From contig JAAXZN010000006.1 in assembly GCA_012719855.1 (NCBI GenBank), positions 115,702 to 179,701 of the forward strand: a DNA stretch of 64,000 nt. Direction: 5' to 3'. Source of the stretch: Serratia liquefaciens (GTDB lineage: Bacteria > Pseudomonadota > Gammaproteobacteria > Enterobacterales > Enterobacteriaceae). Below the pieces are notes generated by a model, which saw only the letters and a program-made list of their open reading frames with translations, was not told the DNA's origin and did not search any database. Of the stretch, positions 1-8,821 are shown one piece after another (position 1 is the stretch's first letter; the number at the start of each line of letters is the position of its first letter). Position numbers and translations under genes: made by a program.

Positions 1-1
1 A

Positions 2-313
2 AATGCCGACGAACAATTCGACGTGATCTTTATCGATCCTCCGACCTTCTCCAACTCCAAGCGGATGGAGAACACTTTTGACGTTCAGCGCGATCACCTG
101 GTGCTGATGCAAGATTTGAAACGGTTGCTGCGTCGTAACGGGACCATCATGTTCTCGAACAACAAGCGCGGTTTCCAGATGGATATGGCCGGCCTGAGCG
201 CGCTGGGTCTGGAGGCGAAAGAAATTACCGCCCAGACGCAGTCGCAGGACTTTGCCCGTAACCGTCAAATTCATAACTGCTGGCTGGTTACCCACGCCGG
301 CGAAGGAAAATAA
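2..313 (+). CDS. rlmL: 23S rRNA methyltransferase RlmKL, C-terminal fragment
   Basis: This is the 3' end of a gene that starts before the window; the frame is open from base 2 to a TAA stop. The fragment carries the catalytic [10 protein letters not shown] motif of the C-terminal Rossmann methyltransferase and the family tail ending NCWLV. In E. coli the bifunctional protein makes m7G2069 with its C-terminal RlmK half and m2G2445 with its N-terminal RlmL half. It lies 5 bp upstream of uup, the same neighbour as in E. coli. The identity rests on motif and synteny and is secure even though only about 103 codons are present. Confidence 0.95.
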   Translation, partial: NADEQFDVIFIDPPTFSNSKRMENTFDVQRDHLVLMQDLKRLLRRNGTIMFSNNKRGFQMDMAGLSALGLEAKEITAQTQSQDFARNRQIHNCWLVTHAGEGK

Positions 314-318
314 TTACT

Positions 319-2223
319 ATGTCGTTAATTAGCATGTCCGGTGCCTGGCTGTCATTCAGCGATGCGCCGCTTTTAGATAACACCGAAATTCATATTGAAG
401 ACAACGAACGCGTCTGTCTGGTTGGGCGTAATGGTGCCGGTAAATCAACGCTGCTGAAGATCCTCGGTAAAGAAATTCCGCTGGACGATGGTCGGGTGAT
501 TTACGAGCAAGATCTGATCGTTGCGCGTCTGCAACAGGATCCACCGCGCAATATCGGCGGGACAGTATTCGATTTCGTGGCCGAGGGCGTGGCTGAGCAG
601 GCGGAACACCTGAAGGCCTATCACGCGATTTCACACCTGGTGGAAACCGATCCGAGCGAAAAAAACCTGACGCGTATGGCGCAGATTATGGAGATACTCG
701 ATCACCAGGGGCTTTGGCAACTCGACAGCCGCATCAGCGAAGTGCTGTTGCAGCTGGGCCTGAACGGGGACGCGGAGCTTTCCTCGCTTTCCGGCGGTTG
801 GCTGCGTAAAGCGGCGCTGGGGCGCGCGCTGGTCAGTTCTCCACGCGTATTGCTGCTGGACGAACCGACCAACCACCTGGACATTACCACCATTGACTGG
901 CTGGAAGGCTTCCTGAAAGAGTTCCAGGGCAGCATCGTGTTCATTTCCCACGACCGTTCCTTTATCCGCAACATGGCGACGCGCATTGTCGATCTCGACC
1001 GTGGCAAGCTGGTGTCCTGGCCGGGCAATTATGATCTGTATCTGCTGAGCAAAGAAGAAGCGCTGCGGGTAGAAGAGCTGCAAAACGCTGAATTCGACCG
1101 CAAACTGGCGCAGGAAGAAGTGTGGATCCGTCAGGGCATCAAGGCGCGTCGTACGCGTAACGAAGGCCGTGTACGCGCGCTGAAGGCGTTACGTAACGAG
1201 CGTTCAGAACGTCGTGAGGTGATGGGCACCGCCAAAATGCAGGTTGAAGAAGCGGTACGCTCCGGCAAGATTGTGTTCGAGATGGAAGACGTCAATTATC
1301 AGGTCGGCGGCAAAGTGCTGGTGCGCAATTTCTCCGCCCAGGTGCAGCGCGGCGACAAGATTGCCCTGGTGGGGCCGAACGGCTGCGGCAAAACGACCTT
1401 GCTGAAGCTGATGCTTGGCCAGTTAAAGGCCGACAGCGGTCGCGTACACTGCGGCACCAAGCTTGAAGTGGCCTATTTCGATCAGCACCGCGCAGAACTG
1501 GATCCGGAACGTACGGTGATGGACAACCTGGCAGAAGGCAAGCAGGAAGTGATGGTCAACGGCCGCTCTCGCCACGTGCTGGGCTATTTGCAGGACTTCC
1601 TGTTCCATCCGAAACGCGCCATGACGCCGGTGAAAGCGTTGTCCGGCGGTGAGCGTAACCGTCTGTTGCTGGCCAAGCTGTTCCTGAAGCCAAGTAACTT
1701 GTTGATTCTCGATGAACCAACCAACGATCTTGACGTCGAAACGCTGGAGTTGCTGGAAGAGCTGATCGACGGCTATCAGGGCACCGTGCTGTTGGTAAGC
1801 CACGATCGTCAATTCGTCGACAACTCCGTGACCGAGTGCTGGATCTTTGAAGGCAACGGCGAGATCAGCACCTTCGTAGGCGGTTATTACGATGCGCACC
1901 ACCAGCGCGCAACGGCAAAACCTATCCGTCAGGTCGCGGCGGAACAGAACAAGCCGGCGGCGGAGAAAAAGGCTGAACAGTCCAAGAAACCGGCGGCTAA
2001 ACTGAGCTATAACTTGTTACGCGAGCTGGAACAGTTGCCGCAACGCCTTGAACAACTGGAAGCGGAAATTGAAGCGCTGCAGGCGCAAATGAGCGATGCT
2101 GATTTCTTCACGCGTCCTCATAGCGAAACACAGCAGGTGCTGACCGCGCTGGCCACCGCCGAAGGGGCATTGGAAGAAGCCTTCGCCCGTTGGGAAGAGT
2201 TGGAAGCGATGAAGAACGGCTAA
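319..2223 (+). CDS. uup: ABC-F family ATPase Uup
   Basis: The protein has 634 aa, the usual Uup length. It is a soluble tandem ABC ATPase with no membrane segment: Walker A GRNGAGKST at about residues 36-44, a first LSGGW signature, a second Walker A GPNGCGKTT near residue 353 and a second LSGGE signature. A Lys/Ala-rich linker and a C-terminal coiled coil (last ~75 residues) are typical of Uup and bind DNA or RNA. ABC-F proteins act on ribosomes, and Uup loss in E. coli raises precise transposon excision. It starts 5 bp after rlmL, so co-transcription is likely. Confidence 0.96.
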   Translation: MSLISMSGAWLSFSDAPLLDNTEIHIEDNERVCLVGRNGAGKSTLLKILGKEIPLDDGRVIYEQDLIVARLQQDPPRNIGGTVFDFVAEGVAEQAEHLKAYHAISHLVETDPSEKNLTRMAQIMEILDHQGLWQLDSRISEVLLQLGLNGDAELSSLSGGWLRKAALGRALVSSPRVLLLDEPTNHLDITTIDWLEGFLKEFQGSIVFISHDRSFIRNMATRIVDLDRGKLVSWPGNYDLYLLSKEEALRVEELQNAEFDRKLAQEEVWIRQGIKARRTRNEGRVRALKALRNERSERREVMGTAKMQVEEAVRSGKIVFEMEDVNYQVGGKVLVRNFSAQVQRGDKIALVGPNGCGKTTLLKLMLGQLKADSGRVHCGTKLEVAYFDQHRAELDPERTVMDNLAEGKQEVMVNGRSRHVLGYLQDFLFHPKRAMTPVKALSGGERNRLLLAKLFLKPSNLLILDEPTNDLDVETLELLEELIDGYQGTVLLVSHDRQFVDNSVTECWIFEGNGEISTFVGGYYDAHHQRATAKPIRQVAAEQNKPAAEKKAEQSKKPAAKLSYNLLRELEQLPQRLEQLEAEIEALQAQMSDADFFTRPHSETQQVLTALATAEGALEEAFARWEELEAMKNG

Positions 2224-2232
2224 CCGTTGAGA

Positions 2233-2262
2233 TACCGTCCGCGCGCTGCTGCGGGCGGTATT
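2233..2262 (+). terminator. Hairpin after uup
   Basis: A 10-bp inverted repeat (arms 2233-2242 and 2251-2260, one G-T pair) lies just after the uup stop. The following T tract is short, so this is a weak terminator or an mRNA-end hairpin that separates uup from pqiA. Confidence 0.45.
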
Positions 2263-2296
2263 GTCGTACCGGTGAGCGACGTTGTTAAGGAGGATT

Positions 2297-3613
2297 ATGG
2301 TGTGTTCCCACGAGAATCACGAGCAGCACAGTCACGCAACACACGCAAAGCAGCAACAGGACAATCTGATGCTGTGTCCACAATGCGACATGTTGGTGGC
2401 GTTGCCGCCGCTGGCATACGGTTCGAAAGCGGTATGCCCGCGTTGTAAAACGACCCTCAGCTCCCGCTGGCAGGAACCCCGCAAGCGGCCAATCGGCTAT
2501 GCCCTCAGCGCATTGTTTATGCTGCTGCTGGCGAATATTTTCCCGTTTATCAATATGCGCGTTGCCGGTCTCGGTAACGAAATCAAACTGATCCAGATCC
2601 CGCAGGTGATGGTGGCGGAAGACTACGCCAGCATGGCTACGCTGTTTATGGTGTTCGTGCAGTTGATCCCGGCATTCTGCATGGTGGCGATCATTGTGCT
2701 GTGTGCCAGAGTGCGCATGCCCCTTGGCCTGAAAGAGTGGATGGCCAAGATGCTGTTCCAGTTTAAAACCTGGTGCATGGTCGAAATTTTCCTCGCGGGG
2801 GTGCTGGTCAGCTTCGTTAAGCTGATGGTCTATGGCGATATCGGCATCGGCAGCAGCTTTGTGCCTTACTGCCTGTTTTGCCTGCTGCAGGTGCGCGCCT
2901 TCCAGTGTGTGGATCGCCGCTGGCTATGGAATGACATTGAACCGGCGCCGCGGCTCGATCGCCCCATGAAAGTAGGGCACATCGGGTTGCGCCAGGGCTT
3001 GCGCTCTTGCCAATGCTGTACGGCGATTCTGCCGGCGGAGATGACCCATTGCCCGCGTTGCCACACCAAAGGTTATGTCCGTCGCCGCCACAGTGTGCAA
3101 TGGACATTGGCACTGCTTGTTACCTCGATCATGCTGTATATTCCGGCTAATCTGCTGCCTATTATGGTCACCGAGGCGCTGGGCAATAAAATTACTTCTA
3201 CCATCATGGCCGGGGTGATCCTGCTGTGGGGCGAAGGATCTTATCCGGTGGCGATGGTGATCTTTATCGCCAGCATCATGGTGCCTTCGTTGAAAATGTT
3301 GGCGATTGGCTGGTTGTGCTGGGATGCCAACGGCAAGCATAAACCCCGGGCCGACAGCGAAAGGATGCACCTGATTTATGAAGTGGTTGAATTCGTCGGC
3401 CGCTGGTCGATGATCGATGTGTTTGTGATCGCCGTACTTTCGGCGTTGGTACGGATGGGACAATTGATGAGCATTTATCCTGCTACTGGCGCGCTGCTGT
3501 TCGCCATGGTGGTGATCCTCACTATGTTTGCTGCCATGACGTTTGATCCCCGGCTGTCCTGGGATCGCGTAAATGAAACAATAAAAAAGGAGCCGCAAGG
3601 TGACGGAAAATAA
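2297..3613 (+). CDS. pqiA: PqiA inner-membrane protein
   Basis: This multi-pass inner-membrane protein belongs to the PqiABC (MCE) intermembrane lipid-transport system. It has two PqiA modules, each headed by a zinc-ribbon-like pair of CxxC motifs (CPQC...CPRC near the N-terminus and CQCC...CPRC in the middle) followed by four hydrophobic segments. ATG 2297 or GTG 2300 is preferred to the upstream in-frame TTG at 2282, because the strong AAGGAGG at 2287-2293 lies between TTG and ATG. GTG 2300 has the better spacing and gives an N-terminus like E. coli MCEHHH. The His-rich N-terminus is slightly longer than in E. coli. The 3' end overlaps pqiB by 14 bp. Confidence 0.95.
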   Translation: MVCSHENHEQHSHATHAKQQQDNLMLCPQCDMLVALPPLAYGSKAVCPRCKTTLSSRWQEPRKRPIGYALSALFMLLLANIFPFINMRVAGLGNEIKLIQIPQVMVAEDYASMATLFMVFVQLIPAFCMVAIIVLCARVRMPLGLKEWMAKMLFQFKTWCMVEIFLAGVLVSFVKLMVYGDIGIGSSFVPYCLFCLLQVRAFQCVDRRWLWNDIEPAPRLDRPMKVGHIGLRQGLRSCQCCTAILPAEMTHCPRCHTKGYVRRRHSVQWTLALLVTSIMLYIPANLLPIMVTEALGNKITSTIMAGVILLWGEGSYPVAMVIFIASIMVPSLKMLAIGWLCWDANGKHKPRADSERMHLIYEVVEFVGRWSMIDVFVIAVLSALVRMGQLMSIYPATGALLFAMVVILTMFAAMTFDPRLSWDRVNETIKKEPQGDGK

Positions 3614-5243
3614 TCATAGCGTCGCGGACGTTGAAAAGATCAAGCGCTGGTCGCCGGTGTGGATTATCCCCATCGTCACTGCGCTGATCGGCGCCTGGAT
3701 CCTGTTTTACCATTTCAGCCACCAGGGGCCGCAGGTGACGCTGGTCACCACCACAGCCGAAGGCCTGGAAGCGGGTAAAACCAAAATCACCAGCCGCAGC
3801 GTCGACGTCGGCGTGGTGGAGACCGTGACCCTGAGCGACGACCTGAGCAAGGTGGTGGTGCAGGCCCGGCTAAACTCCGGCATGGAGAAATTGCTGCGCG
3901 AGGATACCGCCTTCTGGGTGGTGAAACCGCAGATTGGCCGTGAAGGCATTTCCGGTCTGGGTACCTTGCTGTCTGGCGCTTACATCGAGCTGCAGCCGGG
4001 CAAAAAAGGCAAAGAGAAAAACGATTACCAACTGCTGGATGCACCGCTGTTGGCTTCTCCGGATGCCAAAGGGTTGCGCATCGTCCTGGACAGCGAAAAG
4101 TCCGGCCAGCTGAATGCCGGCGATCCGGTGCTGTTCCGTGGTTACCGTGTCGGCTCGGTAGAGACCAGCTATTTTGATCCCAAGATGCGCGCCATGCGCT
4201 ATCAGCTGTTTGTCTCCGCTCCTTACGATCAACTGGTGACCAGCAACGTTCGCTTCTGGAAAGACAGCGGCGTGGCCTTCGACATGTCCGCGCAGGGCAT
4301 GCGGGTAGAAATGGGGTCCCTGGCTACGCTGTTCAGCGGCGGCGTCAGCTTTGACGTGCCGGACGGTTGGGATCGCGGCGAGCAGGTGAAAGAGAAGACG
4401 GAATATCAGCTGTTTGATAACCAACGCAGCATCCAGGATTCGCTGTACACCGTGCACAAAGATTACCTGATGTTCTTCTCGGATTCGATTCGCGGCCTGC
4501 AGCCGGGAGCGCCTGTCGAGTTCCGCGGTATCCGTTTGGGGACCGTGGCGCAAGTGCCATTCTACAAAGAGGGCATGATGCAGCGGCTGGATAACGATTA
4601 CCGTATTCCGGTGCTGATCCGCATTGAACCGGATCGTTTCCAGAAGCAGTTGGGCGGTAATTTCGATATTGAAGGCCACCTGAAAGATGCTGAATCACGC
4701 GGTATGCGCGCTTCTCTGAAGTCCGCCAACCTGCTAACCGGCTCCTTGTATATCGATCTGGATTTCTATCCGCAAGAGAAAGCCTGGAAGGGGCCGCGTG
4801 AGCTGTTCGGTTATCCGTTGATGCCGACCACCAGCGGCGGCTTGGCGCAGATCCAACAGAAACTGATGCAGACGTTGGATAAGATCAACTCGATGCCATT
4901 GAATCCGATGATCAATGAAGCGACCAAAACCCTGGCAGAAAGCCAGAAGACCATGAAGTCGACGCAGCAGACCATGCAATCGTTGAACGACATCATCGCC
5001 AGCAAAGAGATGAAGGCGCTGCCGCAGGATATGCAAAAAACGCTGCAGGAACTGAATCGCAGCATGAAAGGCTTCCAGCCAGGTTCACCGGCCTACAACA
5101 AGATGGTCGGCGATATGCAACGCCTCGATCAGGTGCTGCGTGAATTGCAGCCCGTGCTGCGCACCCTGAACGAAAAGAGCAACGCGCTGGTATTTGAAGC
5201 CGCGGGCAGTAACGATCCTCAGCCGAAGAAGGCCAACAAATGA
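3600..5243 (+). CDS. pqiB: PqiB, three-MCE-domain periplasmic lipid-transport protein
   Basis: The protein has 547 aa with one N-terminal membrane anchor (about residues 18-40), three MCE domains and a long C-terminal helical region (about residues 410-530). In E. coli PqiB forms a hexameric needle of stacked MCE rings with a central coiled-coil channel that spans the periplasm. The start is GTG 3600, placed by the AAGGAG at 3587-3592. The gene overlaps pqiA by 14 bp and shares an ATGA overlap with pqiC, so the three are translationally coupled. The operon is known to respond to SoxRS and paraquat in E. coli; I did not identify a soxbox here. Confidence 0.96.
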   Translation: MTENNHSVADVEKIKRWSPVWIIPIVTALIGAWILFYHFSHQGPQVTLVTTTAEGLEAGKTKITSRSVDVGVVETVTLSDDLSKVVVQARLNSGMEKLLREDTAFWVVKPQIGREGISGLGTLLSGAYIELQPGKKGKEKNDYQLLDAPLLASPDAKGLRIVLDSEKSGQLNAGDPVLFRGYRVGSVETSYFDPKMRAMRYQLFVSAPYDQLVTSNVRFWKDSGVAFDMSAQGMRVEMGSLATLFSGGVSFDVPDGWDRGEQVKEKTEYQLFDNQRSIQDSLYTVHKDYLMFFSDSIRGLQPGAPVEFRGIRLGTVAQVPFYKEGMMQRLDNDYRIPVLIRIEPDRFQKQLGGNFDIEGHLKDAESRGMRASLKSANLLTGSLYIDLDFYPQEKAWKGPRELFGYPLMPTTSGGLAQIQQKLMQTLDKINSMPLNPMINEATKTLAESQKTMKSTQQTMQSLNDIIASKEMKALPQDMQKTLQELNRSMKGFQPGSPAYNKMVGDMQRLDQVLRELQPVLRTLNEKSNALVFEAAGSNDPQPKKANK

Positions 5244-5797
5244 TGAAATGGATTCCGGTAGCCCTGGCGTTGGTACTCAGCGCCTGTAGCAGCACCCCAC
5301 AGAAAACCTACTACCAACTGCCGGCGCTGGGGGCGCCGACACAGGTGAGCGGCGGTGAGACTTCTCGCCAACTGTGGTTGGAACACGTCACCGTGGCGGA
5401 TTATCTGGCGCAGAACGGCGTGGTTTATCAGACCAATGATGTGCAGTATGTCATTGCCCAGAATAACCTGTGGGCCAGCCCGCTCGATCAGCAACTGCAG
5501 CAAACGTTGGTCACCAACCTGAGCAGCGCATTGCCGGGTTGGGTGGTGTCTTCCCAGCCGATGAGCAGCGATCAGGACGTGTTGAACGTGACGGTCAGCG
5601 GTTTCCATGGTCGTTTTGATGGCAAGGCAATCATTCGTGGCGAATGGGTGCTGAGCCATCAAGGCAAGCTGACCAAACGGCCATTCAGCCTGGAGCTGAA
5701 ACAGGGCGAGGATGGTTACGATGCGCTGGTCCGTACGTTGGCGCAAGGCTGGCAGCAAGAGGCACAGTCCATCGCCTCACAGGCCGGTCGTTTTTAG
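5240..5797 (+). CDS. pqiC: PqiC outer-membrane lipoprotein
   Basis: The protein has 185 aa with a lipoprotein signal peptide: a hydrophobic core, then the lipobox LSAC that places the lipidated Cys near residue 16. The rest is an ABC-type transport auxiliary (DUF330) domain. PqiC docks the PqiB needle at the inner face of the outer membrane. Its start overlaps the pqiB stop as ATGA; a second ATG at 5243 is also possible. It is the last gene of the pqi operon and is followed by a strong terminator. The older name is ymbA. Confidence 0.95.
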   Translation: MMKWIPVALALVLSACSSTPQKTYYQLPALGAPTQVSGGETSRQLWLEHVTVADYLAQNGVVYQTNDVQYVIAQNNLWASPLDQQLQQTLVTNLSSALPGWVVSSQPMSSDQDVLNVTVSGFHGRFDGKAIIRGEWVLSHQGKLTKRPFSLELKQGEDGYDALVRTLAQGWQQEAQSIASQAGRF

Positions 5798-5821
5798 TCA
5801 TAATTTGGACTAAAAAGGTCT

Positions 5822-5871
5822 AATCCCTTCCGATGAAAAATATTAAAACTTTTCGTCGGGAGGGATTTTTA
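5822..5871 (+). terminator. Rho-independent terminator of the pqi operon
   Basis: An 18-bp stem (5822-5839 with 5850-5867, two G-T pairs) ends in a T-rich tract. It lies 24 bp after the pqiC stop. Confidence 0.88.
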
Positions 5872-6068
5872 TTTTATTTCAATTGGTTAACCTCTTTCCC
5901 GGCATATCAGCCACTTAGCAAATTCTGCGTGTGTAGCTCACAAATATGACATTGGCGTGAATTTTGCGCATTGATCTTCCCTTCATTTAGCGCTATTGCT
6001 TATACGTGGCTGCACAAAAAGCAGCCATTGTTTTCTTTCCACCAGACCAAATATGAGGGAAACGAGGC

Positions 6069-6239
6069 ATGAAGAGACAGAAACGCGATCGTCTGGAAAG
6101 GGCGCATTCTAGAGGTTATCAGGCAGGTATTTTAGGGCGTTCGAGGGAATATTGTCCCTACCAATCATCTGTGGACGCCCGGTCTCAATGGCTGGGAGGT
6201 TGGCGAGAAGCCATGGAGGACAGGGCTGTGACCGCTTAA
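6069..6239 (+). CDS. rmf: Ribosome modulation factor RMF
   Basis: This short gene encodes 56 aa, starting at ATG 6069 and ending TAA at 6239. The protein is basic: it begins MKRQKRDRLERAH and contains CPYQ and QWLGGWREAM, as in E. coli RMF (55 aa). RMF binds near the 16S rRNA 3' end in stationary phase and converts 70S ribosomes to 100S dimers. The position after pqiC matches E. coli. In E. coli rmf is induced by slow growth and ppGpp. The 5876-6068 stretch upstream should hold its promoter, but I did not pin one down. Confidence 0.96.
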   Translation: MKRQKRDRLERAHSRGYQAGILGRSREYCPYQSSVDARSQWLGGWREAMEDRAVTA

Positions 6240-6265
6240 GCGGCTCCCTGTCAAAAAAAAGGAAT

Positions 6266-6292
6266 AACCTCCGCTCCAGGCGGAGGTTTTTG
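6266..6292 (+). terminator. Terminator after rmf
   Basis: A GC-rich 9-bp stem (6266-6274 with 6280-6288) with a 5-base loop runs into T residues. It lies between rmf and the converging ketoacyl synthase gene and could work in both directions. Confidence 0.85.
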
Positions 6293-6303
6293 TTTAAACA
6301 GCC

Positions 6304-7578
6304 TTACCCCTGCCAGCGTTTCAGCAAGATACTCGCATTCACGCCGCCAAAGCCAAAGCCGTTCGACAGCGCGTAGTCGATGGTCATTGGTTGTGGTTTA
6401 TTGGCCACCAAATGCAACCCCTCGGCTGCCGGGTCCGGATTATCCAGATTCAGCGTGGCCGGTGCGATCTGATCGCGCAGGGCCAGCGCCGTAAATATAG
6501 TTTCCAGCCCGCCCGCAGCGCCGAGTAAATGCCCCGTAGCCGATTTGGTCGAAGTGATGGCTACGCCGCCTCCGGTGCCGAACAGGTGTTTAATGGCGTT
6601 GATCTCGCCTAAATCACCGACGGGTGTTGAGGTGGCGTGGGCATTCAAGTGCTGAATTTGCTCCGGTGCGACACCGGCCTGCTTCAGCGCAATTTTCATT
6701 GCGCGATAGGCGCCGTCGCCGTCTTCAGCACCGGAGGTCATGTGGTAGGCATCGGCGCTGGTACCGTAGCCGACAATTTCTGCCAGCGGCGTGGCGCCGC
6801 GTGCCAGCGCATGTTCCAGCGTTTCAATAACCAGCATGCCGGCACCTTCCCCCATGACAAAACCGTTACGCGCGCTGTCGAAAGGCCGAGAGGCTTTTTC
6901 TGCCTCTTCAGGTGACGTCGTGGACATGGCGCGCGCTGCGGCAAAGCCCCCGAGGCTGACGGTGTCGATTGCGGCTTCTGTACCGCCACACAGCGCGATA
7001 TCGGCCTCATCGTTACGAATCATGCGCACGGCATCGCCGATGGCCTGAACCCCTGCGGCACACGCAGTAACGGGGGCGCCAATCGGACCTTTGAACTGGT
7101 GCTTAATCGACACATGACCGGCCGCCAGATTGACCAGGAAAGAGGGAATGGTAAATGGCGAAAGGCGTTTGGCACCCCGGCTGTCGGTGGTACGCACTGC
7201 GTGAGCAATCGCCGGGAAACCACCAATACCTGAGGCAATCACGGTTGCGGTGCGCTCCTGCTTATCTTCCGTATCCGCTGTCCAACCTGCCTGACGAATG
7301 GCCTCATCGGCCGCCGCCATCGCCAGCAGAATAAAGCGGTCCATTTTCTTTTGGTCTTTTGGCGGTACAGCGCTGTCGGGGTCGAAACCCGCCTCGGGAT
7401 CCTGTTCCAACGAAGGCACCTGCCCACCGATTTTTACCTGCAGGTCAGCAACGATCTCTTCCGGGAGCGGACGAATGCCGGACTGGCCATTCAGCAAACG
7501 CTGCCAGATAGCCTCTACGCCGCATCCCAGTGGCGAAACGGCGCCCATGCCGGTAATGACTATACGACGACTGTTCAT
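6304..7578 (-). CDS. Stand-alone FabF-type 3-oxoacyl-ACP synthase
   Basis: The protein has 424 aa with the full thiolase-fold condensing-enzyme signature: active-site Cys173 in VTACAAG, His314 in NAHATSTP and His350 in KSATGHLLG. It should elongate acyl chains by Claisen condensation with malonyl-ACP. The sequence around the Cys differs from housekeeping E. coli FabF (TACTSGVH), and the usual fab cluster is not nearby, so this looks like a paralogue. It overlaps the upstream HxlR regulator by 4 bp, which implies an operon. In E. coli rmf and fabA are adjacent, so this pair is an insertion. A role in a special fatty acid or as an inhibitor-resistant copy is speculation. Confidence 0.9.
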   Translation of the reverse strand: MNSRRIVITGMGAVSPLGCGVEAIWQRLLNGQSGIRPLPEEIVADLQVKIGGQVPSLEQDPEAGFDPDSAVPPKDQKKMDRFILLAMAAADEAIRQAGWTADTEDKQERTATVIASGIGGFPAIAHAVRTTDSRGAKRLSPFTIPSFLVNLAAGHVSIKHQFKGPIGAPVTACAAGVQAIGDAVRMIRNDEADIALCGGTEAAIDTVSLGGFAAARAMSTTSPEEAEKASRPFDSARNGFVMGEGAGMLVIETLEHALARGATPLAEIVGYGTSADAYHMTSGAEDGDGAYRAMKIALKQAGVAPEQIQHLNAHATSTPVGDLGEINAIKHLFGTGGGVAITSTKSATGHLLGAAGGLETIFTALALRDQIAPATLNLDNPDPAAEGLHLVANKPQPMTIDYALSNGFGFGGVNASILLKRWQG

Positions 7579-8102
7579 AGTGACTCCTTGGATGATTCTG
7601 AGGGGAATGCAGAAAGGTTCTGCTGCATCAGGGCCGCGCGTTGGCGCATACCGTCGGTCGCCGCCGGCCCTGGCGCTAAGGTAATATTATGCAGCGCGAT
7701 AGGCTGCTGGGTAATGCTGTCGATCAGTTCTAGGCGTATTGGCTGCCCTGTGCGGCGATCGACCAGTTCCGCGCTAATGCCGTCATCGGCCAGATGGGTA
7801 TTTCCCCAATGGAGTAGGGCCGCAATCACCGGGAAGAAATCTTTGCCGCGTTCGGTGAGCAGATACTCATACCGCACTGGCCGGATTTGATATCGCTGCT
7901 TATGCAGAATGCCGCTTTCCACCAGGTATTTCAGGCGGCGGGTCAATATGGTGGGTGAAAGCCCCAGGCTTTGCCGAAACTCATCAAACCGCGACAGGCC
8001 CTGAAAAGCATCACGCAGTATCAGGATGCTCCACCATTCACCTACGCGATCCAGAGAACGGGCTACGGGGCATGGCACGTTGTCAAAACGGGTTTTCTGC
8101 AT
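7575..8102 (-). CDS. HxlR-family winged-helix transcriptional regulator
   Basis: The protein has 175 aa. It opens with a Cys (CPVARSLDRVGEWWS) and continues with the HxlR winged helix: ILRDAF, FDEFRQSLGLSPTILTRRL and the wing region before YLLTERG. HxlR proteins are homodimeric regulators that often sense electrophiles or quinones, sometimes through the N-terminal Cys. The C-terminal ~70 residues form an extra domain. The gene is translationally coupled to the FabF-like gene. A palindrome 17-33 bp upstream is the natural autoregulatory operator. The family call is secure; the signal and targets are unknown. Confidence 0.9.
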   Translation of the reverse strand: MQKTRFDNVPCPVARSLDRVGEWWSILILRDAFQGLSRFDEFRQSLGLSPTILTRRLKYLVESGILHKQRYQIRPVRYEYLLTERGKDFFPVIAALLHWGNTHLADDGISAELVDRRTGQPIRLELIDSITQQPIALHNITLAPGPAATDGMRQRAALMQQNLSAFPSESSKESL

Positions 8103-8118
8103 GGCATACCTCCTGGTA

Positions 8119-8135
8119 ACTACAATAATTGTAGT
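8119..8135. promoter_or_regulatory. Palindromic operator candidate of the HxlR gene
   Basis: ACTACAAT-A-ATTGTAGT is a perfect inverted repeat of 8-bp arms about one central base, and flanking TAA/TAAC bases extend it imperfectly. It lies immediately upstream of the ribosome-binding site (AGGAGG on the minus strand) of the HxlR gene. HxlR-family operators are typically symmetrical sites of this kind. Confidence 0.6.
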
Positions 8136-8231
8136 AACTATTTAGCCGCCATGAACCTGAGGTTTAAAAGCTCAGAGCACAATAATGGCGGGAAAATAAA
8201 CGGCGACCGGGAAGGGCCGCCGTGACTGCGA

Positions 8232-8750
8232 TTAGAACGCAGCAGTGTCCTTGAACAGGCCCACTTTAAGATCGCTGGCGGTGTAAATCACCTGGCCATC
8301 GACCAGAACTTCACCATCAGCCACACCCATAATCAGCTTACGGATGATCACGCGTTTGAAGTTGATACGGTAGGTGACCTTCTTCGCGGTCGGCAATACC
8401 TGGCCGGTGAATTTAACTTCACCCACGCCCAGCGCGCGGCCTTTACCTTCGCCACCCAGCCAGCCGAGGTAGAAGCCTACCAGCTGCCACATGGCATCCA
8501 GACCCAGGCAGCCCGGCATCACCGGATCGCCGATAAAGTGGCAACCGAAGAACCATAGGTCCGGATTGATATCCAGTTCCGCTTCCACATAACCTTTGTT
8601 GTGGGTGCCACCGTCTTCGGTCATCTTGACCACGCGGTCCATCATCAACATGTTACCTGCCGGCAACGGCGGGCCGCCGGCGCCAAACAGCTCGCCACGG
8701 CCGGATGCTTCGAGGTCTTCTTTCGTATAGGAGTCGCGTTTTTCTACCAT
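8232..8750 (-). CDS. fabA: 3-hydroxydecanoyl-ACP dehydratase/isomerase FabA
   Basis: The protein has 172 aa and is nearly identical in layout to E. coli FabA. Catalytic His71 lies in [12 protein letters not shown] and Asp85 in CLGLD, numbered with the initiator Met. It dehydrates 3-hydroxydecanoyl-ACP and isomerises trans-2 to cis-3-decenoyl-ACP, the branch point to unsaturated fatty acids. The upstream region has recognisable FabR and FadR sites, so repression by FabR and activation by FadR should be conserved. Confidence 0.97.
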   Translation of the reverse strand: MVEKRDSYTKEDLEASGRGELFGAGGPPLPAGNMLMMDRVVKMTEDGGTHNKGYVEAELDINPDLWFFGCHFIGDPVMPGCLGLDAMWQLVGFYLGWLGGEGKGRALGVGEVKFTGQVLPTAKKVTYRINFKRVIIRKLIMGVADGEVLVDGQVIYTASDLKVGLFKDTAAF

Positions 8751-8788
8751 GTTCTCAGTAAACCTTATTTTAATGAAGGGCGCAGATT

Positions 8789-8806
8789 AGCTTACACGTG
8801 TACGCT
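8789..8806 (-). promoter_or_regulatory. FabR-type palindrome at the fabA promoter
   Basis: Read on the minus strand, AGCGTACACGTGTAAGCT is a near-perfect palindrome. It matches the element at the same place upstream of E. coli fabA, where the TetR-family repressor FabR binds. It abuts the FadR-type site. Confidence 0.75.
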
Positions 8807-8821
8807 GAACAAGTCCGATCA
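8807..8821 (-). promoter_or_regulatory. FadR-type site at the fabA promoter
   Basis: The minus-strand sequence TGATCGGACTTGTTC matches the E. coli fabA FadR activation site base for base, as far as I recall it. It overlaps the stop codon of lonH (8819-8821), so the upstream gene end and the fabA activator site share DNA. Confidence 0.75.

Noticed and set aside
3870..4679. 269-codon minus-strand frame inside pqiB
   Set aside because: Antisense shadow of pqiB; His/Gln-rich composition typical of non-coding frames.
6152..6376. Plus-strand frame over the end of rmf
   Set aside because: Overlaps rmf, its terminator and the convergent synthase gene; the rmf frame is the real one.
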